Source: Lepidurus packardi (taxonomy: Eukaryota; Arthropoda; Branchiopoda; Notostraca; Triopsidae). Taken from it: a DNA stretch of 64,000 nt. Below the pieces are notes generated by a model. It searched no databases. It had not been told where the DNA came from and worked only from the letters and a program-made list of their open reading frames with translations. Location: NCBI GenBank assembly GCA_023053545.1, contig JAKZAN010000142.1:1-64000 (forward strand). Reading direction: 5' to 3'. Below, in pieces: positions 22,334-32,198 of the stretch. The stretch's first letter is position 1; each line of letters begins with the position of its first letter. The position numbers and the translations under genes were made by a program.

Positions 22334-24655
22334 ATGAAGATAATCATCGAAGACTTGGTCGTCGAATTTCCATACACATTAGTCTTCAACGAACAGTTGT
22401 AGTATATGACCCACCTTAAGAGGGCACTGGACAGTCAAGGACATGGTCTTCTAGAGATGCCTACAGGTACAGGAAAAACTATCTGTCTGCTTGCTCTCTT
22501 AACATCCTACTTGAGTAGCCGTCCTCGATATAAAAAGGTAACTCATCAGAAAATTATGCCAGTTGGTCTATTGCACCCGCACTGTAGGAGAAATGGAGAA
22601 GACTCTCAAAGAGATCGATAATCTACTGCAGAGAAGATATAAAGTTGACCATAATAGCAAGAAGTTTTTGGTAGTGGGACTGACGTCCAAGAAAAACCTA
22701 TGTGTCCATAAGGATGTTGACATTTGGAGACAGCACGACAAAGTTGACTACTAATGCCACAAAAAGACAGTTTCGTGGATGCGTCACAAGCATAAAGGAC
22801 TGGAGTTGGAGTCTGAGATGCTATGCCCTTTTTTCTAAACATATGCTGCCTCAACCACCAAACTCAGTCAGGAACAAAAGTATACTGTGTATGGACTCAA
22901 TGAGCTCAAAGCCTATGCTCATGAAACTGTAAAGTGTCCTTATTTTACTGCAAAAGATTCGGTGAAAGACTCAGACATCGTAGTTTTTAATTACCTCTAT
23001 CTATTGGAACCACGATTCGCAGGATCTTTCATTAAAGATTTAGCTAAAGACACAATTGTAGTGTTCGATGAAGCGCATAACATAGACGATGTCTGCATTT
23101 AAGCGTATACTGTTAAACTAACAAGAGATGTGCTCGAAGGTGCTGACCGAAATATCGAAACCCTACAGAATAAGATGCAAGAGATGACAGTCTAAGCCCA
23201 GGGCAAATTCGAATAAGAATATCAGAAATTGCTGAAAACCCTGCGTGGAAACACCCCTGATGAAAAGCAAGAAAAGGATAATGCTGTTCTTGATAAGAAA
23301 AAGATAGTACCTAACTCAATCATCAACACTTCCGAGTACCTCAAGAAGCTCAAACAAATCAACCGCCTGCTCAAGATCAAACTGCAATACAAATATATAC
23401 TCTACGAGGACGTTCGAAAGTTCACGGACGATATTTCTCTCCACACTGAGGTCTAATAAAATTTCTATAAGCTTGTCTCTAGAAAGCTATCCTCAATTCT
23501 TGACAGTTTTCAAATATCAGAACTGGAGGCGTTCTCTTATCTTGAAAGGTTCGCCTTCAGCATTGAAATGCTTCAGTATTCAAAGGGTTTCAAAATAATA
23601 TTCTAACCCCACCCTTTTGATAGCGGGCTTGCTGATCCAAGACTTACATTTGCTTGTCTTGATGCTGCCATAGCTATGAAGCCCGTTTTCAGCTCTTTTC
23701 CGTGTGTCGTACTCACTTCAGGGACGATAAGCCCTTTGGATCTGTATCCTAAAATATTAGGATTTAAACCGATAATTTCTAAATCGATCAGCATCTAGTT
23801 AGCTCGAAACCCAATTAACCCAATGATTGTGACGTCTACAGTGGGACGAGTACCGCTTACTTCTGAATATACATCACGGCAGGACAAGAATGTGAGCAGA
23901 AGCTTTGGCTAGTTACTTTCCCGGCTTTCTGACGTGGTTCCCGATGGTATCTTAGCCTTTTTTCCTTCGTATCAGTACATGCAGTTCGTTGTCAAAGAAT
24001 GGGACGAACTCAATATGATCGAAACACTAATGAAAAAGCGTTATATCTTTATGGAAAAAAAAGATCCAGTGGAGAGTTTGGACCAACTCCAGAAATATAG
24101 GAAAGCATGTGATATTGGCAGAGGAGCTATTTTTCTGGCCATCGCAAGAGGAAAAATTGCAGAAGGGATAGATTTTGAAGAACATTATGGTAGATGTGTT
24201 GTTATGATGGGGTTCCCAGTCCAGAACTCCAACGAGCCTATCTTGAAGTAAAGGATTAAATATATGGTCGAGAGCGGACAGATCAAGGATAAGAATACAT
24301 TTTTCGAGTTCGATACTATGAGGCAATGTGCCCAGTGTTTAGGGAGAGTCATGCGCAGGAAGAACGATTATGGGCTCATGGTCATGGCTGACGTGAGGTT
24401 CAGGAATCATGGAAAGTATACCAAACTTCCAGTTTGGATTCGTAATTGTTTGGATAGCAACAATATCGACATCACTATTGATGCAGCCATAGCTGAAGCA
24501 GGATCCTTCTTCAGGCAGATGGGCGTAGAACACGAGATGGTAATTAACATTTTAATAAAAAAATATGCATATCGTTTTGAATTTAGAGCGAAAAACTGTT
24601 TAAAAAAGAAGCATTTTTCAGCGCCCAGCTCGAGATGCTAGGCAGCATACATTGA
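22334..24655 (+). CDS. ERCC2: TFIIH/NER Fe-S helicase XPD (Rad3)
   Basis: Three exons (22334-22537, 22563-24539, 24587-24655) with introns of 25 and 47 bp give 749 aa (human 760). XPD is the 5'-3' helicase of TFIIH. Walker A PTGTGKT has its lysine at residue 48, as in human XPD. The four cysteines of the 4Fe-4S cluster are present (KNLCVH, the Cys after DY plus TAA, LCPFF, KCPYF). Box II is DEAH (D237 region: [10 protein letters not shown]). [20 protein letters not shown] and [17 protein letters not shown] match motifs V and VI. The 25-bp intron restores LVYCTRTV. The last intron restores a natural C-terminus (LEML near the end). Both TFIIH helicases lie within 20 kb of each other. Confidence 0.97.
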
Positions 24656-24710
24656 TCCAAATATGGTTTCAAGCAAGTCTAGAAAAGTATTTATGAATAG
24701 GGTATGGTAT

Positions 24711-25562
24711 TCAGTTCGAAGCTGGTTGGCCAGAATACTCGTGATCGTGAGAGCTATCCTTCATTAGTCTGTCTACCGAGTCAGCGATGTTTTGGAAATC
24801 TGATTTAGACATGTCCAGCACGAATTCCTCCATCACATTTACATAACTTTCATAAATTTTGACGAAGTATTAGTTCTATCTCATGAATTCAGGGATTTTC
24901 ACATGCAACAGCTTATCGTAAAAGTGATCCATAAATGACTACGATTGACCTTTCCGCTCAATGTATTTGCTATCTCTCCCCACTATGTACGCCCTTAACT
25001 CTTCTCTCGAAGTAGGCCGCAAAGTGTCAGAAGTAAACAGAGCTTTTTTAGTCGAGTTGGAATACTAGTAGGCTCGTATAATTCCTATGACACCTATTGC
25101 CTAGAGCCTATCAGCATAGCGGGGGTAGTAGTAGAGAATATCATCTTTCGCAGAGTATGAGTCTCCATTCTGACTAAACGACACAAGATCTACCATCTTA
25201 ACAATCGTTTCCTCGCTCTCCTCCCCAATATAACGTAATGAAGCTTGGGAGGAAACGCAGTGGTTAATATTCCTAATTATCGAGTATAGGTTTTAATGGT
25301 TCTTATTCTAAGGGAAGAGTTTGGGGTCGTCAACGTCATGAAGGAGAGAAGCGAGTTACACACACTCAAATAGTGACAAGGAGCTTAAGGGATTGTGAGA
25401 GAGTGATCTTTGATAGGCCTGTAAAGCCTGTCGGACATGGTAGTTTACCCTGAGAGTATGCTGGAAGCCATGACTATTGCATAGTTGTTTCGACTGATAA
25501 AACTATTTGAGAAGAGAAATGCAAATGTTGACCGGAGCCGAAGACTTTTCTAAGGTTTGCAT
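24711..25562 (-). CDS. HD-domain phosphohydrolase-like protein
   Basis: A 283-aa frame from ATG 25562. HGFQHTLRV, LASLLHDVDDPKLF and a following Asp-rich helix give the H...HD...D metal-binding pattern of the HD superfamily. It most resembles the small bacterial/eukaryotic HD hydrolases with ALLHDIDD. Substrate unknown; likely a phosphomonoesterase or phosphodiesterase by family. It converges on XPD with a 55-bp gap. The frame stays open upstream without a TGA for at least 95 more codons (see the next entry), so the true start may lie further out. Confidence 0.75.
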
Positions 25563-25847
25563 AGTGTGACTTTGTTGAGGAACTAAAATGTATATTGATT
25601 AGAACATAAAATTTAAATTTTCCTGCAAACAGTATTGTTCATTGTTCAATTCAACGGGACTAAGTTTTCTCAGAATTATCAACTGCTATTGTCTTAAGAT
25701 CCAACCAACCAAACTAACCAGCACGTACCCATCACTCATTCCCTTATCATCTTTCACATACTTTTTGCCTTCTCTCACCTTCTTAACATACTCCTCTCCC
25801 ATCGCCATATAATTTTGGGTGCCCATGCTTCCATGATATCCTTTCAT
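25563..25847 (-). other. Open frame upstream of, and in frame with, the HD gene
   Basis: From ATG 25847 the frame encodes MKGYHGS, EEYVKKVREGKKYVKDD and YVLVSLVGWILR, and then runs through AT-rich sequence straight into the HD gene with no TGA. It is also open upstream of 25847 to about 25990, but without an ATG. Either the HD protein is about 378 aa, or a small separate gene ends through an unseen intron. The AT-rich stretch 25600-25640 looks like spacer. I cannot decide which. Confidence 0.35.
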
Positions 25848-26420
25848 CGTATATACTGCGGCAGACTCAGAAGTTGCTGTTCGTTGAAGAATAGTGTCCA
25901 AAGTGCTTGCAGTGGTGTGGAACAGCAGTTAAGACAGGGTAGCATCGAAATATGATATTGTCAGGTCATTTAAGCTTAAAGATGGACAGGTTGAAACGAT
26001 TATGGATTTTTTTATTAAAAAAGAATGAAAAATAGAAGAGCAAGAAATGAAAGGAGTTTAGTTTGAGAAAAATGAGTATTGATTGTGGTTTAGTGAAGGG
26101 GTTGAGGTGAGTGTGTATGGGCTGGGAAGTTAATACGTCAGTGGTAATAGGGAGATAATCGATTATTTAAGAGTAGAAAAATAATTCTCCACAGAAGCAG
26201 AGTATATCTATCAACCCCGTGCATACCAGCCTGAATGCTATTGGAAAATGGGCACTGGAAAAGATTATAATTTTATAAATCGTACAAATTCAAGGCTAGA
26301 TCCCTTACACAACAAAACCCACTGCCCTTCCAAAAACTACTCAAAATTTACTCTTATTTTTATCGTTTTCATTCTCTTTCATTCTTCCCCAAAATCTCGG
26401 ATAATCACCAATCTCATCAA
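25848..26420. other. Spacer, pyrimidine-rich on the minus strand
   Basis: No convincing gene. The minus strand is C/T-rich between about 26000 and 26160, like a 5' untranslated or promoter region of a minus-strand gene. 26160-26420 leads into the plus-strand HTH gene. No RNA gene recognised. Confidence 0.4.
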
Positions 26421-26931
26421 ATGCGAGGCCGAAAAGCCAAGTGCAAATACGCCAAAGTCTCCAATCTCGTCAAAAGGCAGTTCATTCAGAAGGTCACCCT
26501 CAAAAACTGCACCATCAAACAGGTAAGAATTTTTATCAACACCTCAAAAACCTCTTATACCTACCAAATTTTTCCAAATACAACTCCCAAATCACCCCCA
26601 TATTTCCTTTCCCTCCTCTTAGGCCGCCAAAGAGTTCAAAATTAACTACTCCACAGCCAAAACTATCTATAGACTCCATAAAATCAAGTCAGCACGTCTT
26701 ATAGACTCCAAAGATGCAATCCATTGGAAGATGCAGCCTTAAGACGATACCGACTCTTTCAATATCCGAAAACAATGTCATTTCCGATAACTCTAAGGTA
26801 TCAAGAGAAACATCGCACCCTTGAGCCCCGACAAAAGACTGTTGTCTCCAACCAAGATTCTGAAATTGAATGCTCAGAAATCCGTAGTCACACGAGTCTA
26901 AATCGTTTCGACGATCGGCAGTTGCTGCTGA
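26421..26931 (+). CDS. Small helix-turn-helix protein
   Basis: Two exons (26421-26522, 26623-26931) around a 100-bp intron; 136 aa. Residues about 14-55 (LVKRQFIQKV, CTIKQAAKEF, INYSTAKTIYRLHKI) form a helix-turn-helix of the homeodomain-like/Psq type found in transcription factors and, in many genomes, transposase DNA-binding domains. No catalytic domain follows, only a basic, Ser/Lys-rich tail (SPDKRLLSPTK). A sequence-specific DNA-binding role is likely; domestication from a transposase is possible but not shown. Confidence 0.68.
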
Positions 26932-27624
26932 TAGGGCCATTCTTTAGCTAAAAATGTCTGGATCTAAGTTTATGGATCTTAGGCTTATGATTTCTTATCT
27001 CTTTTTGTGATTCTAACAAATAAAAACAAAGGTTGTTAGGAGGGAAAGTGTATTTGTGCATGCGTCAAAACCCTCTCGTAGAAATAGGTGAGGATAACGA
27101 TTTAAAGGAAGTGAGTACTTCTAAGGCCAACTAGAAAGAAATGGAGTTCAGTGGCCAGAGAAATGTCAATATAACTTAGGCTATATCGATGTTGAGGACA
27201 AGGATCTGATTGTAACAAATGAGTGAGTGAATAATGGCGAAGGCATGCCACGGCAGCAATCCCTTTATAGTTCTCTAATTTGGTATATAAATTGTATTTA
27301 TTCACATTACTTCTGTCCTAAATGCTTTGCCATCTTTATTAGGGATGTCTCAGATAAAAAAGATGATCCTTTACTCGACAATTAATCAATTAATACACTT
27401 TATGCACGTCAGTCGCCTTTAAAAATACTCATATTTTAGGGGAAATCCCTATTCAGTCATTCAGCCCTATATCTTTTCATGCAAAATTCCTTTTATTCAA
27501 TTATGGCAATGCGTGCTTCCTCATAATGACCAAATATCAAAGCTAACTCACTCGTACTCTATTTAATGACAAACTAATGTGTGGTCATCACGCTGTCAGC
27601 ACTTCCATCATTACACATATCCTA
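26932..27624. other. Intergenic region with one short open frame
   Basis: The largest apparently gene-poor gap here. A 49-codon plus-strand frame (ATG 27060 to TGA 27207) has E/K-rich composition but no recognisable motif. The rest is AT-rich. No tRNA or repeat identified. Confidence 0.4.
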
Positions 27625-28817
27625 TCATCTTCGATCCATGCCAAGTTATGGACTTTCTTCCATTGCTGCGATATAAGGATTCAAGCCCATATTCTTGTCA
27701 AAGGAGTTTCGGTTGGTTATTATAAACTCTCGACTCTGCGACACGATTGGATTCCAATTTTCAGGTTGACTTATTGCTCCTGTAACTGCAGGGGATGCTA
27801 AAATCTTGATCTGGGCACTTACTTGGGGTAAAGCCGAGCAGCATGTGCAACCTGACATCTTAGCTTTTATTTCAAGTTCATAAACACATTTGACCATCCT
27901 ACCGTCGGTTGAGGGCTGTAAGGGTTTGTTTTCCTTGCGATTTGTCAAACGGATTGAGAGCCGTTGGGCATTCTGTCCGAGAGAGGCCTCACCAGCCCTT
28001 ACTCCAGGGAACTGGATTTAAGAGATATTTTCTTTGAACAGCTTTTCGTTGCCTTGGTTAGAGACGAGAATGACTTTTTTGTAGAGTGCACAATTGATTC
28101 GAGTGACATCCAAACGACACTGAAGGTTATCTATTTCGCAAATTATGAAAGCCTAGTCTCCGGGAAGATACGCGTTTTCTGTAGAGTATGATATTGGGAA
28201 GGGAGACTTACTGTCAAAGTAGCAGCGAATGGTTGTCCTGCCCTGATTCAGACAACAACATGTTTTGGGTTCCACCGATAGCTCACCATATAATGGCCTC
28301 TGAAACTCTCGTAAAGGCTATCTTATTATAAGTTCTTGTTCGTGACTCAGCTGGATGTCTTTTGAGAGCGAGGTAAGTTCTGCTTTTAAGGTGTACTTAA
28401 TGTTGCCCTTATAGTTACTTTTCTCCTCAAAAAAGCTGCCGGGCAAGTAATTATTGAGGCGTATCGAGAAAGGAAAAGCATATTGGCCTTGAGACACTGT
28501 GTTACCCTCAAACGGTACCAGGACAAAATAATGGGAGTACAACAGGTTCTATCCCGTGAAGTGATTGAAGGAATCCTGTTGTTCTTGATTGGCTCTGGGA
28601 ACTCTCCAACAAGCCAGCTACTTACCTAAGTTTAACCTAGATGAGGAGTATAGTTACCTTCGATGAACATCGTAAGACGATCAGCCTGGAATGATTGGAG
28701 GCAATTTAGGTAGACAACGCCCATAACGATATCTCCTGCTACATAGAAGGGCTGTTCGGTCCGAATCAGAATATTCCCTTGTGGAGATTTGTTACCCATT
28801 ATCGCAACGTCAGACAA
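27625..28817 (-). CDS. Arrestin-domain (ARRDC-like) protein
   Basis: Exon 1 (28817-28658) and exon 2 (28625-27625) flank a 32-bp intron (28626-28657). A further 33-bp GT-AG intron near 28150-28185 would convert YFDSK... to the classic YFDKNAYLPGD. The N-domain carries ILIRTEQPFYVAGDIVMGVV and KELACWRV. The middle has HYFVLVPFEG, YAFPFSIRLNNYLPGSF and YTLKAEL, typical arrestin beta-sandwich strands. The C-domain begins at AYLPGDEAF, FIICEIDN. About 375-385 aa. Alpha-arrestins adapt cargo to ubiquitin ligases and endocytic machinery. A C-terminal PY motif is not obvious. The start lies 49 bp downstream of the next minus-strand gene. Confidence 0.85.
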
Positions 28818-28866
28818 TAGGAGTAAATTGATAAAATTATGATGCTTTTAATAGGATCAGACAGTA

Positions 28867-30285
28867 TCAGAATGATTTGGTGAACAGAATACGCACACGA
28901 TCAAACACACTTCTCAACTTGTAAATTTGTTCAGCGTTCATCTGAGGCTTCCGAAGGTCACATGCTGCACGGAGCCCGACGAAGTATTTCTCCACTTGTT
29001 TTACATAGGTTACAGTTGAACAAGTAAGACGTACGAGCTCTTCTATTTACAGATTCTCGATGCCTCCTTTATTGATCGCCCCCAATAAACAAATCAAGAA
29101 GGATTTGTCGCTTATTTTATTTTTTGAAAGAGCCTCGATCACATCGATCATTTCACCTTGGGTCAAATCCTTGATAGAGAACAATGCGGCTTCTCCTTCT
29201 TCAGTCCGATGTCTTGGGATTAGCTTTTGATTGAAGGATATTGCTTTCTATCGCAACTGAACCCAGACTCCGTCCCGAGCTTGCTGAGTTGACAGTATTT
29301 TAATTATCATTAGGTATGAGCTTAGATCGAGATTATCGGTCCAATTGAACCTGATTAGTTACTCCATCCACTTGATTAGAAAAGATCCCATCTGTTTCTT
29401 CGTATCTTCATTAATAGTCTTGTAATGGTAGAGGTTGGAGACTAGAAGAACGTGCTGGGATAGGCTGAGTGCGGCTGGCTTGAGGTATGGCTCGTCAGAA
29501 TCATTATTTAACATGAAAAGTCCTAGTGGACTGCTTGCTTCCAACGCCAAGAGGAGTACTGCTAAAGGTTTCTCGTTCGACTGGCCTCGTAGAGTCAAAT
29601 ATATGTTTTCAAATACTTTTTCAAATAGATGGCTATTTTCCTGAATTTGATTTTTTGGTAATTTTTCAAACAATGAGAATGCAGCCATAGAGAACACCTC
29701 GACATTTTCTGCACTTCCTTACCATATTGAAGCTTGTTCCAACCATGGTAGGAGCTTCGAGGCTTCGTAGAGTTCAGCCAGACACAGTAATAACAACTCC
29801 AGGTCTTTCAGAGTACGAGGATAGGGGATCTAAGGCTTCACCTCCGGAACATATCCTAAGACCTTCTGAAAAAAGAACTGCAACTCAGAGTCTGTCATAT
29901 TTTCGATATATGGGTAAAGCGCATACAGGATGGATTTGACTTTTTAGGAATCAGCTATTTCTGAAAGGGAATGTAGTACTCCTGGGATATCTATCTTGGA
30001 ACTATCTTCCTCGATGTGCAGCATAATTTTCTTGTAAATCTCATCCTGATCATAAGCCCCAAAGCCCAAATCCAAAGCAGGTGATTTGCGGGTGGTTGTT
30101 GAATTCTAAAGTGGATTAAGGGACACTTAGCTCTAGAGTTCTTTGAGGATTCTGGATTTATGTTCGCCATAGTGTTAGCGGGTCGAAAATGTGAGGAGGA
30201 GTTTACTGCGGTGAGGGGACAGGCAAAGGTTAGTGTTTGCAGGACCAAGTTTAAGGAACTTGCAGAGAGACCGAAAACAGAGCAT
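28867..30285 (-). CDS. Probable mitochondrial helical-repeat protein
   Basis: One 472-aa frame, ATG 30285 to TGA 28867. The first 40 residues are rich in Arg, Leu and Ser with almost no acidic residues (MLCFRSLCKFLK, PHRSKLLLTFSTR), a good mitochondrial presequence. The rest is all-helical: IYKKIMLHIEE, ILYALYPYIENM, LLLLCLAELYEASKL, FSMAAFSLFEKL and so on. The pairs of amphipathic helices resemble RAP/FASTK- or OPR-type organelle RNA-binding proteins of alveolates, but I see no C-terminal RAP domain. Role in mitochondrial RNA metabolism is an inference. Two other mitochondrial genes (TAM41, LysRS) lie in the same region. Confidence 0.6.
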
Positions 30286-30401
30286 CAAAATAGTATTATT
30301 TTTAACAAAATTGATAAGAAAAACAATACATAGCTCTAACTATTTATATTCTTTATTCGGACTAGAGTTTGAGTTTTTATCTCACAACCAGAGCATGCCT
30401 C

Positions 30402-31286
30402 TCATTTCCTCTTCTTCTTGATTTTCTCCAACGTATAGGTCAGGTTCTTCACCCAACTTGAAGAAAAACCATGATACATAGCCATTCGCAACGAACTCCT
30501 CTGGTTTTTATCCCTCAAATATTCCTACATCCGCTCCTTACTACTTCTCAGATCCATCAACATGTCTCTATTAACCCTCATTCTCATTTCTCCGCTTTAT
30601 TCTTTCTCTACTCTTAATACTGGTTGAATCTAAGACATCAGTGGTCTGTATAGTCTACAGAAATTATCGAAGTTGCCCTTTACAATATTGGAGACCTTAT
30701 GAATGTTTTATACCCCGAGTGAGTACCTCACATCTCCTAAATAGCTGATCGATGAAATTGCAGTATAGAGTTCGGACTATTTCAGAGTCTACTTGTCATG
30801 AAGCACTAGCGCAACCAGCATTGCGTTTTTCAGATTAGCTTTGAACTAATTGGTCAGTAGATCTGGTATTTTATTGTAGACGAACCGGACAGGCTTGTGC
30901 AGTCTCCCTGCAAAAGTGAGTAAATGCCATTAAGCTAGATCTTTTTTGAACTACGAAGTTGAGACGACTCCGTACTTGATGGAATGGCCATCAACAATAA
31001 CATGAGAATTGAAATGGGCAGGAAATATCCAGTTATTGATAGTATTTACGTAAGATGGGCCCAGAAGAGCAGACAGTCCAGAGTAGTGTTTCGGATTCAT
31101 TTTGAAGTTCTCCACATGGAAGTGAGCTGTGTCTTGCGTGACAAACAGAAAGTCCACGAGGTTTTTGAGATGAGGGCTTGGTTTTACAAAATTTTGAGGG
31201 AATACTGCAGACCCGTAAGCTATAGCAATATCCATCGGCGGAAACCTTTGGATAAGAAGCGATCGGAACACCTCCTTCGAAAACAT
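30402..31286 (-). CDS. TAMM41: Mitochondrial CDP-diacylglycerol synthase TAM41
   Basis: A 294-aa intronless frame. TAM41 makes CDP-diacylglycerol for cardiolipin synthesis on the matrix side of the inner membrane. Seen: the nucleotidyltransferase motif AIAYGSAVFPQ; then LVDFLFVTQD; ENFKMNPKHYS; NWIFPAHFN; the signature IKYGVVST; and AGRLHKPV. The C-terminal helix (YTLEKIKKKRK) matches the basic tail of the family. Length is near that of the yeast and human proteins. It is divergent from DPH6 with only 73 bp between start codons, so they probably share a bidirectional promoter. Confidence 0.93.
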
Positions 31287-31359
31287 TCAACTGCTGTTGA
31301 TAAAGATTAGTAATTTGATCATCAATAATAAATATTCAGCATCTCAATAACTGTTCTAT

Positions 31360-32180
31360 ATGAAGTTCATCGGTCTTATTAGCGGCGGAAAGGATTCAAT
31401 TTTCAACATCTTGAAGTGTATCGAAGACGGTCACGAACTAGTTGCCTTGGCCAATCTTTATGCTCCCGAGGAAGGATTAGAAACTGATAGTTATATGTAT
31501 CAAACAGTCGGCACCAATGCTGTTCTCGCTATTGCTGAAGCTATGCAGAAGCCTCTCTTCCGAAGATGTATTAAGGGAAAGCCCAAAATCAAAACTCTCG
31601 AATATGAAGGGTACTCTATTGAAGAGAAAGAAGAAGACGAAGTTGAAGATCTGATGGCCGTTCTGAAAGAAGCAAAAGGTGTATTTCCTGATTTGTAAGG
31701 GGTTTCGTCAGGAGCTATTGGATCTACATATCAAAAGCTTCGTGTTGAAGACGTCTGTAAAAGGCTTGGAATGCACTCTCTAGCCTATTTATGGAAACGT
31801 GAGCAATCCTAATTGCTACAATAAATGATAGACAAAGGCATGGATGCAATTCTGGTGAAGGTAGCATGTGAAGGACTGTTCGAAAAGCATTTGAGCAAAA
31901 CTCTGGTGGAACTGCAGCCTTACCTCTAGAAGCTAAAGAGCAAGTTCGGCATGAATGTGTGTGGCGAGGGCGGAGAGTTCTAATCACTGACTTTGGATTG
32001 TCCTCTGTACCAAAAAAAACTAATCATGTAAGCACAATGTTCAGTATCTGATTTGTATTCAGAAAGTAGTTTGATATAGTATATCACGACACATGCCCAG
32101 AGGCGCCTGTGGTTTATCTTAAGATCAACAAGATCGATCTGCATGAAAAACCCATGCAGACGCAGCCGGCCTTGCTGTGA
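31360..32180 (+). CDS. DPH6: Diphthine-ammonia ligase DPH6
   Basis: Two exons (31360-32027, 32063-32180) with a 35-bp intron; 261 aa. DPH6 performs the last step of diphthamide synthesis on elongation factor 2, adenylating diphthine and amidating it. The PP-loop SGGKDS is at residues 8-13. VGTNAV, SSGAIGSTYQKLRVEDVCKR and CGEGGEFE with LTLDCPLY match the family. In CGEGGE(F/Y)E the last Glu is encoded by TAA at about 31980, direct evidence for UAR = Glu. The C-terminal YjgF-like domains found in some fungal homologues are absent, as in the short eukaryotic form. It converges on the next gene with an 18-bp gap. Confidence 0.95.
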
Positions 32181-32198
32181 CGAGCAGAACCAACAGAA

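Noticed and set aside
27060..27209. 49-codon plus-strand frame as a gene
   Set aside because: Too short, no motif, and no support from splicing or context.
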